The notes under the pieces were generated by a model that searched no databases, had not been told where the DNA came from, and saw only the letters and a program-made list of their open reading frames with translations. A stretch of DNA of 64,000 nt from positions 1-64,000 of the forward strand of contig CALNVZ010000277.1 of the NCBI GenBank assembly GCA_940671915.1, in the 5' to 3' direction. The position numbers and the translations under genes were made by a program. Of the stretch, positions 22,962 to 33,557 are shown piece after piece. The stretch is from Paracentrotus lividus (lineage: Eukaryota > Echinodermata > Echinoidea > Camarodonta > Echinidae). How positions within the stretch are numbered: the first letter of the stretch is position 1; every line of letters begins with the position of its first letter.

Positions 22962-24129
22962 TTTTTTTTTTTTTGTAGAAATGTAATGTCACACTTTCAA
23001 TTACCTCAAAATGCAAATAAACTTAGGTACCTTACCAAAAGACAAAGCCGCGGCCCGCTGCGTGAACGCCGCACAGCGGCACTTTATACCGGATGTACTA
23101 ATCCCCTCCAATTAAGTCAATGGAAGAATAATAGGGGAACGGTACATCCTGCCTATTAGCCCACTATGCAGCGTTCACGCAGCGGGCTGCGGCTTTATCT
23201 CTTGGTAAGGTACCTTATCATTATTCATAAAGAATGACTAGCAGATTATTGATAAAAATAAAATTTCTGGTATATTCATTTGACCCGATAGCAAAGAATT
23301 TGAACTCAAATGAAATTGTTGTTAGCTAAACATGAGCCAACTCTAAATTATACCCTTATTCCAGAAGTACATTTGATCTAAATAAAGTGTGTGAAATAAA
23401 CAGTTCACTCCCATTATAATGACCACAGATATATAAGACTACGTAATGACAAGGCAAGTCTCCCAGTCTCAATACCCAACAAGAGCACATATTTCTATGT
23501 ACCTCTGTGAGGTCAGTCTGACAAGATGTAATCATGAGTAATCAATAGTATCTTTTTTTTGTAGAAATGTAATGTCACACTTTCAATTACATCAAAATGC
23601 AAATAAACTTAGGTACCTTACCAAAAGACAAAGCTGCGGCCCGCTGCGTGAACGCCGCACAGCGGCACTTTATACCGGATGTACTAATCCCCTCCAATTA
23701 AGTCAATGGAAGAATAATAGGGGAACGGTACATCCTGCCTATTAGCCAACTATGTGGCGTTCAGGCAGCGGGCTGCGGCTTTATCTCTTGGTAAGGTACC
23801 TTATCATTATTCATAAAGAATGACTAGCAGATTATTGATAAAAGTAAAATTTCTGGTATATTCATTTGACCCGATAGCAAAGAATTTGAACTCAAATGAA
23901 ATCGTTGTTAGCTAAACATGAGCCAACTCTAAATTATACCCTTATTCCAGAAGTACATTAATTTTGATCTAAATAAAGTGTGTGAAATATACAGTTCACT
24001 CCCATTATAATGACCACAGATATATAAGACTACGTAATGACAAGGCAAGTCTCCCAGTCTCAATACCAAACAAGAGCACATTTTTCTATGTGCCTCTTAG
24101 AGGTCAGTCTGACAAGATGTAATCATGAG
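22962..24129. repeat. Recent tandem duplication (~586-bp period) carrying a TIR element
   Basis: 22,962-23,538 and 23,548-24,129 are nearly identical direct copies (GTAGAAATGTAATGTCACAC at 22,975 and 23,561; both end GACAAGATGTAATCATGAG). Differences are a handful of substitutions and one ~6-bp insertion, so the duplication is young. Each copy contains a ~190-bp element (23,025-23,215; 23,611-23,802) with long TIRs: AGGTACCTTACCAA at the tips, then AAAGCCGCGGCCCGCTGCGT facing its inverse. Confidence 0.85.
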
Positions 24130-24130
24130 G

Positions 24131-24592
24131 GGTAAATTGCCATTTAGTCTAAACCCACTTTGACTAATATCCATTTATATTTGGTCTAATTCCATTTTGT
24201 CTATAACCAGTTTGTCTAGCTACCTTTTGGTCTAAGTAGCTCTTCTGCAATTTCCCATTTCATCTAATCCCCATTTCGTCTAATATCCAGTCTGTCTAAT
24301 GTCCTCTGGATCTATCACCACTTGGTCACTTCCAGTAAAAAAAAAAAAATGGTAAATACCAATTATTCATTTGGGCATTAGATGAAAATGCAGTTAGACC
24401 ATTTGGCTTTTAGACAAATTGGCAATTAGACGAATTGGTCATTAGACCAAGTGAGAATTAGACCAAGTATATATTAGACCAATTGCAAATTAGACCAAAT
24501 TGTTAGTAGCGCGAACTGGATTAGCCCATGTGGTATTAGACAAATAGAGAATTAGACCAACTGCAATAAGACCAAGTGGATATAAACCAATG
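24131..24592. repeat. Two-armed array of degenerate GTCTAAT / ATTAGAC words
   Basis: Left of a poly-A centre (24,337-24,349), about nine words of the type CATTTNGTCTAATNNC follow each other every ~14-17 bp. Right of it about eleven words of the inverse type (ATTAGACNAATTGG) run in the opposite orientation to ~24,592. The whole block can fold into one long imperfect hairpin. It looks like a MITE whose arms expanded by short-word amplification. No protein is encoded. Confidence 0.7.
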
Positions 24593-25138
24593 TGAGGTTT
24601 GTATCAAGCACCTCTCATAAAAGGGAGTGGACTGTAATGCATTCAGTGACTTTATTCAACATATTTACTAAAAACTTTACTTCATTTCATTAAGATCAGG
24701 TCTTCTGCTGCATTTTAAAATTATTACATTAGCTGCGTCCATTTACCTAAAGCAATCTCATATTACATTGATTTGCACAGGTTTCCACTTTAAGCTCATT
24801 GGGGGATCCGTGGTAAAATTTCTGAGTTGTGTCATGGAGCCAATGAAGATTTCCATACCTGTATGACAAAATAAAACAAAACCAAAAAAACAAACAATTA
24901 ATAGAAGAAACTTCTACTTCAATTACTTTGAAAAATAGCTGAATCAACTTTGAACAATCATAGCTGTTCTATAACATTGATACTTATTTTTATATTCATG
25001 TTCAACTTTTGTTTTCACTATTAACATTAAAAGGGCTATTTCTTCGTCAAATATAAAATTCATCACATACTCTTTTCTAAGATTTCTTTTTTCTTAACAC
25101 TATGCATACAAGCATATATATATATATATATATATATA
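24593..25138. other. Non-coding spacer with (TA)n microsatellite
   Basis: The end of this stretch (25,115-25,138) is a TA dinucleotide run that abuts the Penelope-like element. Nothing else is recognised. Confidence 0.5.
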
Positions 25139-25187
25139 ATAAACAAATTGTAAATAAAGCAATCCGTGACAAATTGAAGTATTAAAT

Positions 25188-25210
25188 TTTCGGTCATAGA
25201 CCTTCAACAG
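25188..25210 (-). ncRNA. Hammerhead-like core with a broken catalytic box (left terminal repeat)
   Basis: The minus strand reads CTGTTGA, A, GGTC TAT GACC, GAAA. Stem II is intact, but the box has T where the hammerhead requires A (CTGATGA in the right copy). If the motif is a ribozyme, this copy should be inactive. Confidence 0.45.
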
Positions 25211-25423
25211 AAATGATTTTATTTAGTTTCAACAAAAATGCAAAAAGCGCAAACGCGCAAAAAGCAACATGGATACAATGCGCAACCAATGGCGCACAAA
25301 GAAAGGGGAGGGGGAGGAAGAGTGACGACTTTCAAGTCGTCTCATCCACCTGCTTGCAAGAAGGCCATCCCCTGCTCTCAATTCACACGTCTCAGAAGAC
25401 TTTGCAGTGATGAGGAAGACTAA

Positions 25424-26197
25424 AAGGTCCGCTCTTCTGAACTGTCATCGTTTTTCATCAACCGGGGATATCCTGCTCCTTTGATCGAGAAAGTAGCCAA
25501 GAAATCGGCTAACGTCACCAGGATTGAAGCTCTGAGTCGGCGCCATAGGAATCAATCTTCCCGCGTCCCCCTGGTCTTGACCTATAATGAGCCTAACGCC
25601 AGACTTGCCTCGAAAATTAAAGAGAACTTCAGTATCCTCACTGACAGTGCATTGACTTCACACATATTCACGGAGCCTCCCATAACAGCTTTTAGGAAGG
25701 ACCGAAGTCTCCGTTCTACCCTGGTACACTCCAACCACATCAGACCCGGTCCAGCCAGCAACAACAATGTGGCATCCCGTCCTTGCCTCCGCCCTCGCTG
25801 TAAGACCTGTGCTCGAATCTCCAGCATTGGGGACATCAGAGGCCCTAAGGGTACTTTTCATGTCAAGGACGAGTTCACATGTACTACTAGCAACGTGATT
25901 TATGTGATATCCTGCAAGTCATGTGATCTGCTCTACGTAGGTGAAACCAAACGACGTCTTGCAGACCGTATGACGGAACACCTTTGTTTGATCCGTCTGA
26001 ACACCAGCGGCCTCCCAGTGGCGCGCCATTTCAACCAACCTGGCCACTCTGTAGATGATTTCTTGGTGACTGGAGTCATTAAGTGCTTTGGTGATGATTT
26101 GACGAGGAAGAATCAGGAGGAAAGACTTATCTTCAAATTAGGAACTCTCCATCCCCATGGGATGAATGTGTCATTTCGGTCTTTCCGTATGTTCTAA
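25424..26197 (+). pseudogene. Penelope-like polyprotein C-terminus with GIY-YIG endonuclease
   Basis: The frame is open from 25,424 to the stop at 26,195-26,197. It begins within the thumb-to-linker part of the element (SSFFINRGYPAPLIEK). It continues through a Cys-rich CLRPRCKTC stretch, then the GIY-YIG nuclease: NVIYVISC (25,892-25,915), LLYVGETKRRLADRMTEH, ARHFNQPGHS and the late NQEERLIFKLGTLHPHGMN. GIY-YIG proteins nick DNA; in Penelope-like elements the domain is thought to prime integration. One in-frame TAA (25,421-25,423) separates it from the upstream in-frame QFTRLRRLCSDEED, which also belongs to the family, so the break is a nonsense change. There is no natural ATG start. Confidence 0.85.
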
Positions 26198-26566
26198 TTA
26201 TGTTTTGTTCTTTGTCTTTCTCTCCCCCCCCCCCTTCCCTCCTTACTCCTTCCGTTCTTTCTCTTTGTTCTTTCTTTTCTCTTCTACTTCTTTTTTCTTC
26301 TTTTTCCCTTCCTCTCTTTCTCCCTTCCTGCCTTTTCTTTCTTTCTCTACCTCTCTCTCTCTCTTTCTCTCGTCTTTTTGTGACGTTTTTTACGTCACTC
26401 TTACTTCCCCTCCCCCTTTCTTTGTGCGCCCTTGCTTTTTTCTTTTATGACGTCTCCCTGTCTCACGCATCCCCTTTTCTCCTTTTCTGTTTTTTTTTGT
26501 CTCCTTGGTTGCGCATTGTATCCATGTCGCTTTTTGCATTTTTGTTGATGCTAAATAAAATCATTT

Positions 26567-26589
26567 CTGATGAAGGTCTATGACCGAAA
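26567..26589 (+). ncRNA. Hammerhead-ribozyme-like core (right terminal repeat)
   Basis: CTGATGA at 26,567-26,573, one extra A, a perfect 4-bp stem GGTC/GACC closed by TAT, then GAAA at 26,586-26,589. This matches the conserved hammerhead layout CUGANGA - stem II - GAAA apart from the extra A. Penelope-like elements are known to carry hammerhead motifs in their terminal repeats. Stems I and III and the cleavage site could not be resolved by eye, so activity is unproven. Confidence 0.5.
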
Positions 26590-26643
26590 ATGTAATACTT
26601 CAATTTGTCACGGATTGCTTTATTTACAATTTGTTTATTATTA

Positions 26644-26985
26644 CTTGACTCTTGCCACTAAATTTCTGCTTCTTGTCTATGCACATGTCATCCAGTGTGT
26701 AACTGAGTTCATTTTATCCTCTCTGCTTAACTCTGACCTGCTGTCCTTCGATACCTGGTTTGGTGGCTACAATTCATGTTTGGGGTGCCTTGAATTCCTC
26801 AACAGCTGCCTGAGCCTAAATATAGGAGCAGAGGTCAACAACTTACTAAAGTTTATGTAACAAATTTGATCTCATTTTGAAGCTATGTTACTGTGCTAGC
26901 TCCCTGTGAAGTTTCATTGTTCTAGGTAATATCCTTTCGGAGTACAATGGTTTAAGTGTGGGACAGTAGGGGTGGTGCCAGAAGC
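26644..26985 (+). other. Possible exon relic, similar to two copies at 28.9 and 30.2 kb
   Basis: The open plus frame ending TAA at ~26,858-26,860 finishes SFDTWFGGYNSCLGC, then LEFLNSCLSLNIGAEVNNLL. The nucleotide sequence (TGGTTTGGTGG ... CAGCTGCCTGAGCCT) resembles 28,910-29,010 and 30,243-30,340. It may be the end of a decayed, multiply copied coding exon or of a repeat; the family is not recognised. Confidence 0.3.
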
Positions 26986-27375
26986 GGCGCCGCCTGTACA
27001 AAGTCAATGGGAATTTTTACATTTTGGGGTTGATTTGGGGAAAACTTGAATTTCTTTGCCAAATTTTGCCTTATAACTGTAATTTTGGTACCAAACTAAA
27101 GCTTATAAACTGCTTTATACCATGAAATCACTGAACAATAGTTTTGATGTTACAAAAGCACCCAAGAAGACTCAATGATTAGTATTTGAGCTAAAAAAAG
27201 TGATGCCTCCTGTACAAAGTCATTAGGAATTAGAGATATTGTACTACTGTGGGGAAAACTGCAATAGCTCTGCTAGATTTTAGCCTATAATTGTAAATTT
27301 AGCACCAAATTGAAGCTTATAAACTGCTTTATACCATCACATCACTTAAACAATATGTTTAATGGTGCAACAGTA
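26986..27375. repeat. Diverged tandem duplication (~214-bp period)
   Basis: Two direct copies share CCTGTACAAAGTCA and GCTTATAAACTGCTTTATAC (27,101 and 27,315), with many substitutions between. Older than the duplications at 19.3 and 23 kb. Confidence 0.6.
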
Positions 27376-28723
27376 CTTGGCAGGACCCCACCCCCTCATG
27401 AATTTGAAAAACGCTATTTTTTCAGGGCAAAATTTCAGATCATTATTTCTCATTCTAAAATTGTAAACCATAATAAATTATACCTTCTTTGAAAGGTCTG
27501 AATATTCTATACCAGAATATAATGATATTATTAATATTTGGGTGATTATAGATGACTTGACAATAAAAACAATGAAAATTTTTAAAAACCTAAATTTCCT
27601 GAAATTTTTCCCAATAACTTTTTTCTCTTGCACCTGGTATGATATTACAATGCAGATTTAGATTCCTTTCAGAAAATGTATATGTTTTATTTATTGTAGG
27701 GTGTATACTTTTCAAGATACAGGTCCTTGAAGTGAAAAAAGTGCCGTTCGTAGTCAAATTGGCATGTAACGCAAAAGGCGGCGAACTTATAACACACGGC
27801 CACATACGAGATATAAAGTGATATTATTACAAAATTTCCAAGCATAAATACCTAATGCATGGAGAACTTCCTCACTGACGGATAGAGACCTTATGGTGAT
27901 TATGTGTTTAGTCTGTACTATTATTATTATTTTCACCAAGGTTCTCACATTTACTTTCCAGAGCAGAAAACTGTAAATTTTTGCTATTTTACTTGCTGTG
28001 TCCCTAGGGTTATTTAATTTAAAGGGCTGAGCCTTATGCAGTAGGGGCCGCGGAGCATATTTAAAAGTAGAGGGGCTGAGTCTAAAGTGGAAAAAGGGAG
28101 GCTGAACAGGCTAGAAATCACAAATCTGCAAAGGTATGGTCATTTTGGCGTTTTTGTACACGATTGCTGAAAATAGGGGGGGGGGGAGGGAGGGTGAAAC
28201 CCCTTTACATTTTTTCCCTAGTGAACATGTACAAAAACACTAAGGCCCCATTTTTAAATTGCCATCTTGACCCACCTCCTCATTAAACTTCAGCTTCTTG
28301 CATAATTAATAAAGCTTGAACTTGAATTTGTCCATTTTACATACTCGTGTGTATATCAAAATTATATATAATTATGGCCTTCCTTTTATAAATCAGTTAA
28401 AAGCCCCTCCCGTTTCATGCTTGCATAAAGCTACCTTGTTTTAGGTCATTATTATTGATTTTGTTTTTTAGCTCGCGCCTCACGCTCACATAATCAAGCT
28501 TGTACTCGAATTCACCACTTTTACATGCTTGGTATACTGACATTACATCATGATGGTCCCCCTTTTCAGAAATCAGTGACCCCTCTCCCCACAAATTTCG
28601 CACTTGCATAAGGCTACCCTGTTTCAGGTCACTTCTTTAGATCGCACTTTTGATATTAACAGTTTAACCCTTGCTAAAATATGAGTTAAACTAGTTTTGT
28701 TTTATTTAATTTATTGTTATTTA
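27376..28723. other. Non-coding spacer
   Basis: Short frames only. CTTGACCCACCTCCTCATTAAA near 28,268 resembles ATGACCCACCTCCTCATTAA at 28,836 and 30,166, so pieces of a dispersed repeat are present. A G-run lies near 28,177-28,190. Confidence 0.45.
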
Positions 28724-29267
28724 TTTCTACGTGTGCGAGACTCTGAATGGAATACAAGATTTCTGTATTTGTTTTGTTTTGTTTTATTTATTTTTAATTT
28801 AATTTATTGTAATTTATTTTTAAAATTACCATTATGACCCACCTCCTCATTAAACTAGTCCAGTGTCTATCTCATCCTATCATCCTAACTCTGACTCCGT
28901 CTCTGTCTTCTATCTATTTTGGTGGATTCCAAGTTCGATTCATAATTGTGTTGTCTTGATTATCTCAATGGCTGCCTGCCTGAGCCTGGCCCTAAGGAAA
29001 AATGGAGAACAACTGAATATAATTAACATTTTTAAAACTACAAAGTGAATTTCAACTGTCTTACATGTAATCATCACAACTTTACATTTGTGTGGGCATG
29101 TTTAAACCAATGAGTTCCTTGTCAAAAATAGATTAGGTGGCCTTGTCTTGTGGGTAACGATTGTTAAACGTAGTCTAACATACACTATAATTCAGCAAAC
29201 ACTATATCCAGCAAGGCTAGTTTTGTCTGTAGTATGACCACATACAGCATTACTGCCACAGGCTGCG
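28724..29267 (+). repeat. Direct repeat A, copy 1
   Basis: Matches 30,052-30,598 (TTCTACGTGTGCGAGACTCT at the start, TACTGCCACAGGCTGCG at the end) with few differences. It includes the exon-like stretch GGCTGCCTGCCTGAGCCTGG and a plus frame of 61 aa (28,863-29,048). A T-rich tract of GTTTT words follows the start. Function unknown. Confidence 0.7.
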
Positions 29268-29290
29268 AGTTGACTATTTAATGTAATTTA

Positions 29291-30057
29291 ATTATTTAAT
29301 GTACTTACAATACTAGACTATCCTCGTTCTTCATGATGATCATATTCATAAAGCAAAAAATTGCATCAGATTTGCCGTTCCCGTGTAGTTAAATGAGTCA
29401 CATTTGCGGTGTTTAGTTTGCAACACGCATACGAAACATCGTCAGCAGCTATTTGTTCTAGATCTAGATCTACACGCTAGTATTGCCACATAGATCGGAC
29501 GAGACACGTTGAAATTTTTACTCCACAAATATGCACGATGCTCGAATGAATGTGCGACACATCGAATTATCTACAAGTTCGTTCGTACAGAGCTAGAGGA
29601 CAATGCATTTTGATTGTTGGGCCTTCTGATTAGCTATCGCGTGAAGCACCGCCTCCTGGTTGTGATGACTAAAGTGCGTTGACCGTAGCTGAACAACGCG
29701 ATTCAGCTGTTCCCAAAAGACCGTTTTTATCGTGCGCGCTGTCAATCATAACCAAAGTGGACCCATTTCGCAAGAAAAACTGCAAAACTCGACTTCACAA
29801 AACGTGCGGCGGAAAGCCACTCTTTCAATACTTTTTAAAATAAAGAAGAGAAATATAAAAAGGAACTTCAACGAATCCACTGTCGGACTCCGCCCGACAG
29901 TTGAAAACGTATGAAAAAATGAGGACTTATCAAAAAAATAAATGACGAGTCTAAATTTTATCGTGACTATTGTTCATTGCAAGGCACAATGGTAGTGTAT
30001 TTCATATGCTAACGGGATCATTCGAGCGTCGTGCATATTTGTGATGTAAAAATTTCT
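29291..30057. repeat. Direct repeat B, copy 1, with a 545-bp TIR core
   Basis: Matches 31,622-32,378. Inside, 29,511-29,548 and 30,018-30,055 form ~38-bp inverted ends (GAAATTTTTACTCCACAAAT facing the inverse of ATTTGTGATGTAAAAATTTC), so the core looks like a MITE. A 60-aa plus frame (29,732-29,914) with KATLSILFKIKKRN is conserved in both copies, but no domain is recognised. A short hairpin CTGTCGGACTCCGCCCGACAG lies at 29,879-29,899. Confidence 0.65.
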
Positions 30058-30598
30058 ACGTGTGCAAGACTCTGAATGGAATGCAAGATTTCTGTATTTG
30101 TTTTGTTTTGTTTTATTTAATTTTATTTAATGTATTGTTATTTATTCATTTTTTAAATTATCATTATGACCCACCTCCTCATTAAACTAGTCCAGTGTCT
30201 ATCTCATCCTATCATCCTAACTCTGACTCCGTCTCTGTCTTCTATCTGGTTTGGTGGATTCCAAGTTCGATTTATAATTGTGTTGTCTTGATTATCTGAA
30301 TGGCTGCCTGCCTGAGCCTGGCCCTAAGGAAAAATGGAGAACAACTGAACATAATTAACATTTTTAAAACTAAAAAGTGAATTTCAACTGTCTTTACATG
30401 TAATCATCACAACTTTACATTTGTGTGGGCATGTATAAACCAATGAGTTCCTTGTCAAAAATAGATTAGGTGGCCTTGTCTTGTGGGTAACGATTGTTAA
30501 ACGTAGTCTAACATACACTATAAACAGCAAACACTATATCCAGCAAGGCTAGTGTTTCTGTAGTATGACCACATACAGCATTACTGCCGCAGGCTGCG
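30052..30598 (+). repeat. Direct repeat A, copy 2
   Basis: Second copy of 28,724-29,267, starting exactly where the TIR core of repeat B ends. The shared TTTCTACG at this junction may mark how A was duplicated around B. Confidence 0.7.
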
Positions 30599-31003
30599 CA
30601 TATCAATTCTACTCTATGTAAAATGTAAAGTTAACGTATACCAATGTTCGGCATTAAATCGTAATTAAACAAGGCGCGTCCATTATCCATTTGGAGACCC
30701 AAATTGGCCCATTAGTTGTACATGGTAATTTGAATCTCAGATTACGATTATCGAATTGACACAAGTGAACAAGGACTCTTTTTCCCTTTGCAATAAGTTA
30801 TTCCTATTTTTGAAAAAATCAGACTCTAGCGTATTTTATTCAAGTTTGACATTTCTTTGAAAAGATAGTTGTTCGCCATAATCAAGAAAACAGAATTGAA
30901 TGAAAAAACACAACAAATGTCTATGGCAGCCTCGCTTTGCGTAAAGTAAAGCGCCTCTTTCCTCTTAAGTTTAAACTAGAAGTTGATAACTTGGGTGACT
31001 TAG
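30599..31003. other. Non-coding spacer left of the small N gap
   Basis: No coding signal. 30,720-31,003 is repeated, with many indels, at about 54,108-54,330 (inverted) and 55,150-55,383 (direct). Sequence left of about 30,700 is not shared with those copies. Confidence 0.6.
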
Positions 31004-31028
31004 NNNNNNNNNNNNNNNNNNNNNNNNN
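31004..31028. other. Assembly gap (25 N)
   Basis: Run of N. The low-quality copies near 54.1 and 55.4 kb join the left side of this gap directly to 31,554, skipping 31,029-31,553. Confidence 0.99.
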
Positions 31029-31553
31029 CTTATCTAAACAGCCAGATCGCAAGAAGTGACGGAAATACGGGCTGAAAGCAGACAAATCTATACAGCTGGC
31101 TGCAATTAATAATAAGCTACAAAAAACTCGCTTCAAGAGACTTCCCTGTCAGTGAATTGGAATTGTCCCGTTCGAGTTCCGCGAAATCATACTCGTACGT
31201 GGAAGAATTCGAAGAAACCTTGATGAACTTTCATCATTTGTATCAATAGATTCTCCTAGACCAAGATGGGAAAATAACATCTTGCAAGGATTAACATTAA
31301 TTAGAATTTAACAGAATCTAATTCACAAGATTCGATGTTCCAAACTAAAAATAATATATCCCCTCAACCTCTTGCAAACTCCCTTCCAATGGCCCTTAAT
31401 ACAATGTGAATAAATTCTAAAATACGACCCAAGCGAGGAATAAAGGCGAGGGGATAGCAGAGGACAGGGAACGGGCGCGAACCAAGCGAAAGGAAAGAAA
31501 GGAACGCAGGCGGGTGGGCGAAAACGGGAGAAGGCAGCGGGGAAAAACGGCAG
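31029..31553. other. Unplaced-looking segment right of the gap
   Basis: No recognisable gene; two overlapping minus frames (66-77 aa, proline/phenylalanine-rich) look like chance in GC-richer DNA (31,430-31,550). It is absent from both low-quality copies of this locus, so it may be a misplaced contig end or an allelic insertion. Confidence 0.5.
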
Positions 31554-31621
31554 CATGAAAACATGAGGTGCCTTCGCTCTTCCAGGCTAGTTTCAAAATT
31601 ATGGAATAACGGATTTATTTA

Positions 31622-32378
31622 TTATTTAATGTACTTACAATACCAGTCTATCCTCGTTCTTCATGATGATCATAAAGCAAAAAAATTGCATCAGATTTGC
31701 CGTTCCTGTGTAGTTAAATGAGTCACATTTGCGGTGTTTAGTTTGCAACACGCATACGAAACATCGCCAGCAGCTATTTGTTCTAGATTTAGATCTACAC
31801 GCTAGTATTGTCACATAGATCGGACGAGACACGTTGAAATTTTTACTCCACAATTATGCACGATGCTCAAATGAATGTGCGACACATCGAATTATCTACA
31901 AGTTCGTTCGTACAGAGCTAGAGGACAATTCATTTTGATTGTTGGGCTTTGATTAGCTATCGCGTGAAGCACCGCCTCCTGGTTGTGCTGACGGAAGTGC
32001 GTTGACCGTAGCTGAACAACGCGATTCAGCTGTTCCCAAAAGACCGTTTTTATCGTGCGCGCTGTCAATCATAACCAAAGTGGACCCATTTCGCAAGAAA
32101 AACTGCAAAACTCGACTTCACAAAACGTGCGGCGGAAAGCCACTCTTTCAATACTTTTTAGAATAAAGAAGAGAAATATAAATAGGAACTTCAACAAATC
32201 CACTGTCGGACTCCGCCCGACAGTTGAAAACGTATGAAAAAATGAGGACTTACCAAAAAAATAATGACGAGTCTAAATTTTATCGTGACTATTGTTCATT
32301 GAAAGGCACAATGGGAGTGTATGTCATATGCTAACGGGATCATTCGAGCGTCGTGCATATTTGTGATGTAAACATTTC
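31622..32378. repeat. Direct repeat B, copy 2, with TIR core 31,836-32,378
   Basis: Second copy of 29,291-30,057, including the inverted ends and the 60-aa frame (32,055-32,237). A GC hairpin (runs of G and C around ACGTGT, 32,400-32,428) follows immediately. Confidence 0.7.
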
Positions 32379-32445
32379 TGAATGGCATTGGCGTCGATCC
32401 CGGGGGGGGGGACGTGTCCCCCCCCCCTCGATTTTTAAAGCTTAA

Positions 32446-33553
32446 CCCTTTGGGTGCGACGGGCTTCTACAGAAGCGAGCGAGGTGTCAGTCTGCTACAC
32501 GGGCTTCTACAGAAGCCGAGATAATTCTCTAATATATTGACAGCTTTTCAGCTTTTCACCACTTTGGGGCTAAATTCTGAGAAAGGACAAAGACAAATTA
32601 TATTCATTTTTAATATCCATTGAAGAAATAACCTAGTACGTGGAAAAAATCAGAAGAAATTCACTTCATTTTAGCATTACCATAATTTTTTACATAAGAA
32701 ACGAATTCCCGATCTTAATATTTGGCGTACGCGTACGCGTCCGGATGGGAAGAAATAATCAAATAAAGCTAGCTCGAGAGGAGAAATAGAGATAAAGATG
32801 AGAATGAGAAGAAAAGAGAGAATAAAAGTTAAGGGTTAAAAAACAATGTTTCATTATTACAGATATATCAAACATTAGTTGCATGGAAATTAAGCCTGTC
32901 GATTTCGATTCTCCCTAGGTTATATATACTTATCACGATAATGAAGAGGTTGATTTATCTGAATTTTGCTTGAACTAGTTTATGATAACTTATAACGATG
33001 TAATAAATGTAAATTATGCCTCATTGCAGTAGGTATTATAAAGTTAAAAGTCCGCTTTATTTTCAAACTTACACCTGCGCTTTTAAGAAATGTGCTTAGT
33101 CAAAGATGCCATTGTCCAGAGTGCGAAGCCGGCCGCTATGATCTTTAATCCATATTTTTATAGATATAATGAAACGGAACCATCGTTTCAAGTCTATTCA
33201 GTAGGCTCATCGATCGAACCGTGCGTGCTGTACATGCATTACGCACTTGCATTTTGAATCCTACTAGAAGGAAGAAAGGGGAACTTCTGCCAAAATGACC
33301 GTTTTTCTTTACAAAATAACAACGTCATTATATTCGTTTTGATGACATTTGCCTTACAGTGTTAGATAGAAAAATGTCTACCCTTTCATGTTTTAATTTA
33401 CTGCAAATCATGAAAATGACCGAGTAGATGCAAGGAGTAAGAATATGCATAAAAACATGACTAACTACTATTTTCTAATTATACTGTCAGTGTACAAAAA
33501 ATCGCTCCGCCACAGGGGTAACAATCGCATTTCACAGGCCCGCGCTCAAAGGG
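32446..33553. mobile_element. 1.1-kb piggyBac-like non-autonomous element (TTAA target)
   Basis: The left end is TTAA|CCCTTTGGGTGCG (TTAA at 32,442-32,445). The right end reverse-complemented is TTAA|CCCTTTGAGCGCGGG (TTAA at 33,554-33,557). A TTAA duplication with CCC-starting inverted ends is the hallmark of piggyBac-type transposons. Near the left end GGGCTTCTACAGAAGC occurs twice as a subterminal repeat. No transposase frame is present. Indel-rich copies of the same element occur inverted at ~52,058-53,171 and direct at ~56,300-57,440. Confidence 0.75.
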
Positions 33554-33557
33554 TTAA

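Larger units (their letters stand above)
25139..26643 (+). mobile_element. 5'-truncated Penelope-like element with inverted terminal repeats
   Basis: 25,139-25,291 and 26,506-26,643 are inverted copies of one ~140-bp sequence (tips AATAAACAAATTGTAAATAA; inner word ACATGGATACAATGCGCAAC). The left one has a ~15-bp extra segment around GCGCAAACGCGC. Between them lies the C-terminal part of a Penelope-like polyprotein, then a pyrimidine-rich 3' tract (26,210-26,500). Flanking repeats in inverted arrangement are known for Penelope-like elements. Most of the reverse transcriptase is missing, so the copy is dead unless helped in trans. Each terminal repeat holds a hammerhead-like core, intact on the right and broken on the left. 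Confidence 0.8.

Noticed and set aside
26200..26583. 94-127-aa plus frames rich in Phe, Ser, Leu and Pro, looking like a membrane protein
   Set aside because: They translate the pyrimidine-rich 3' tract of the Penelope-like element; the composition, not a domain, creates the hydrophobic look.
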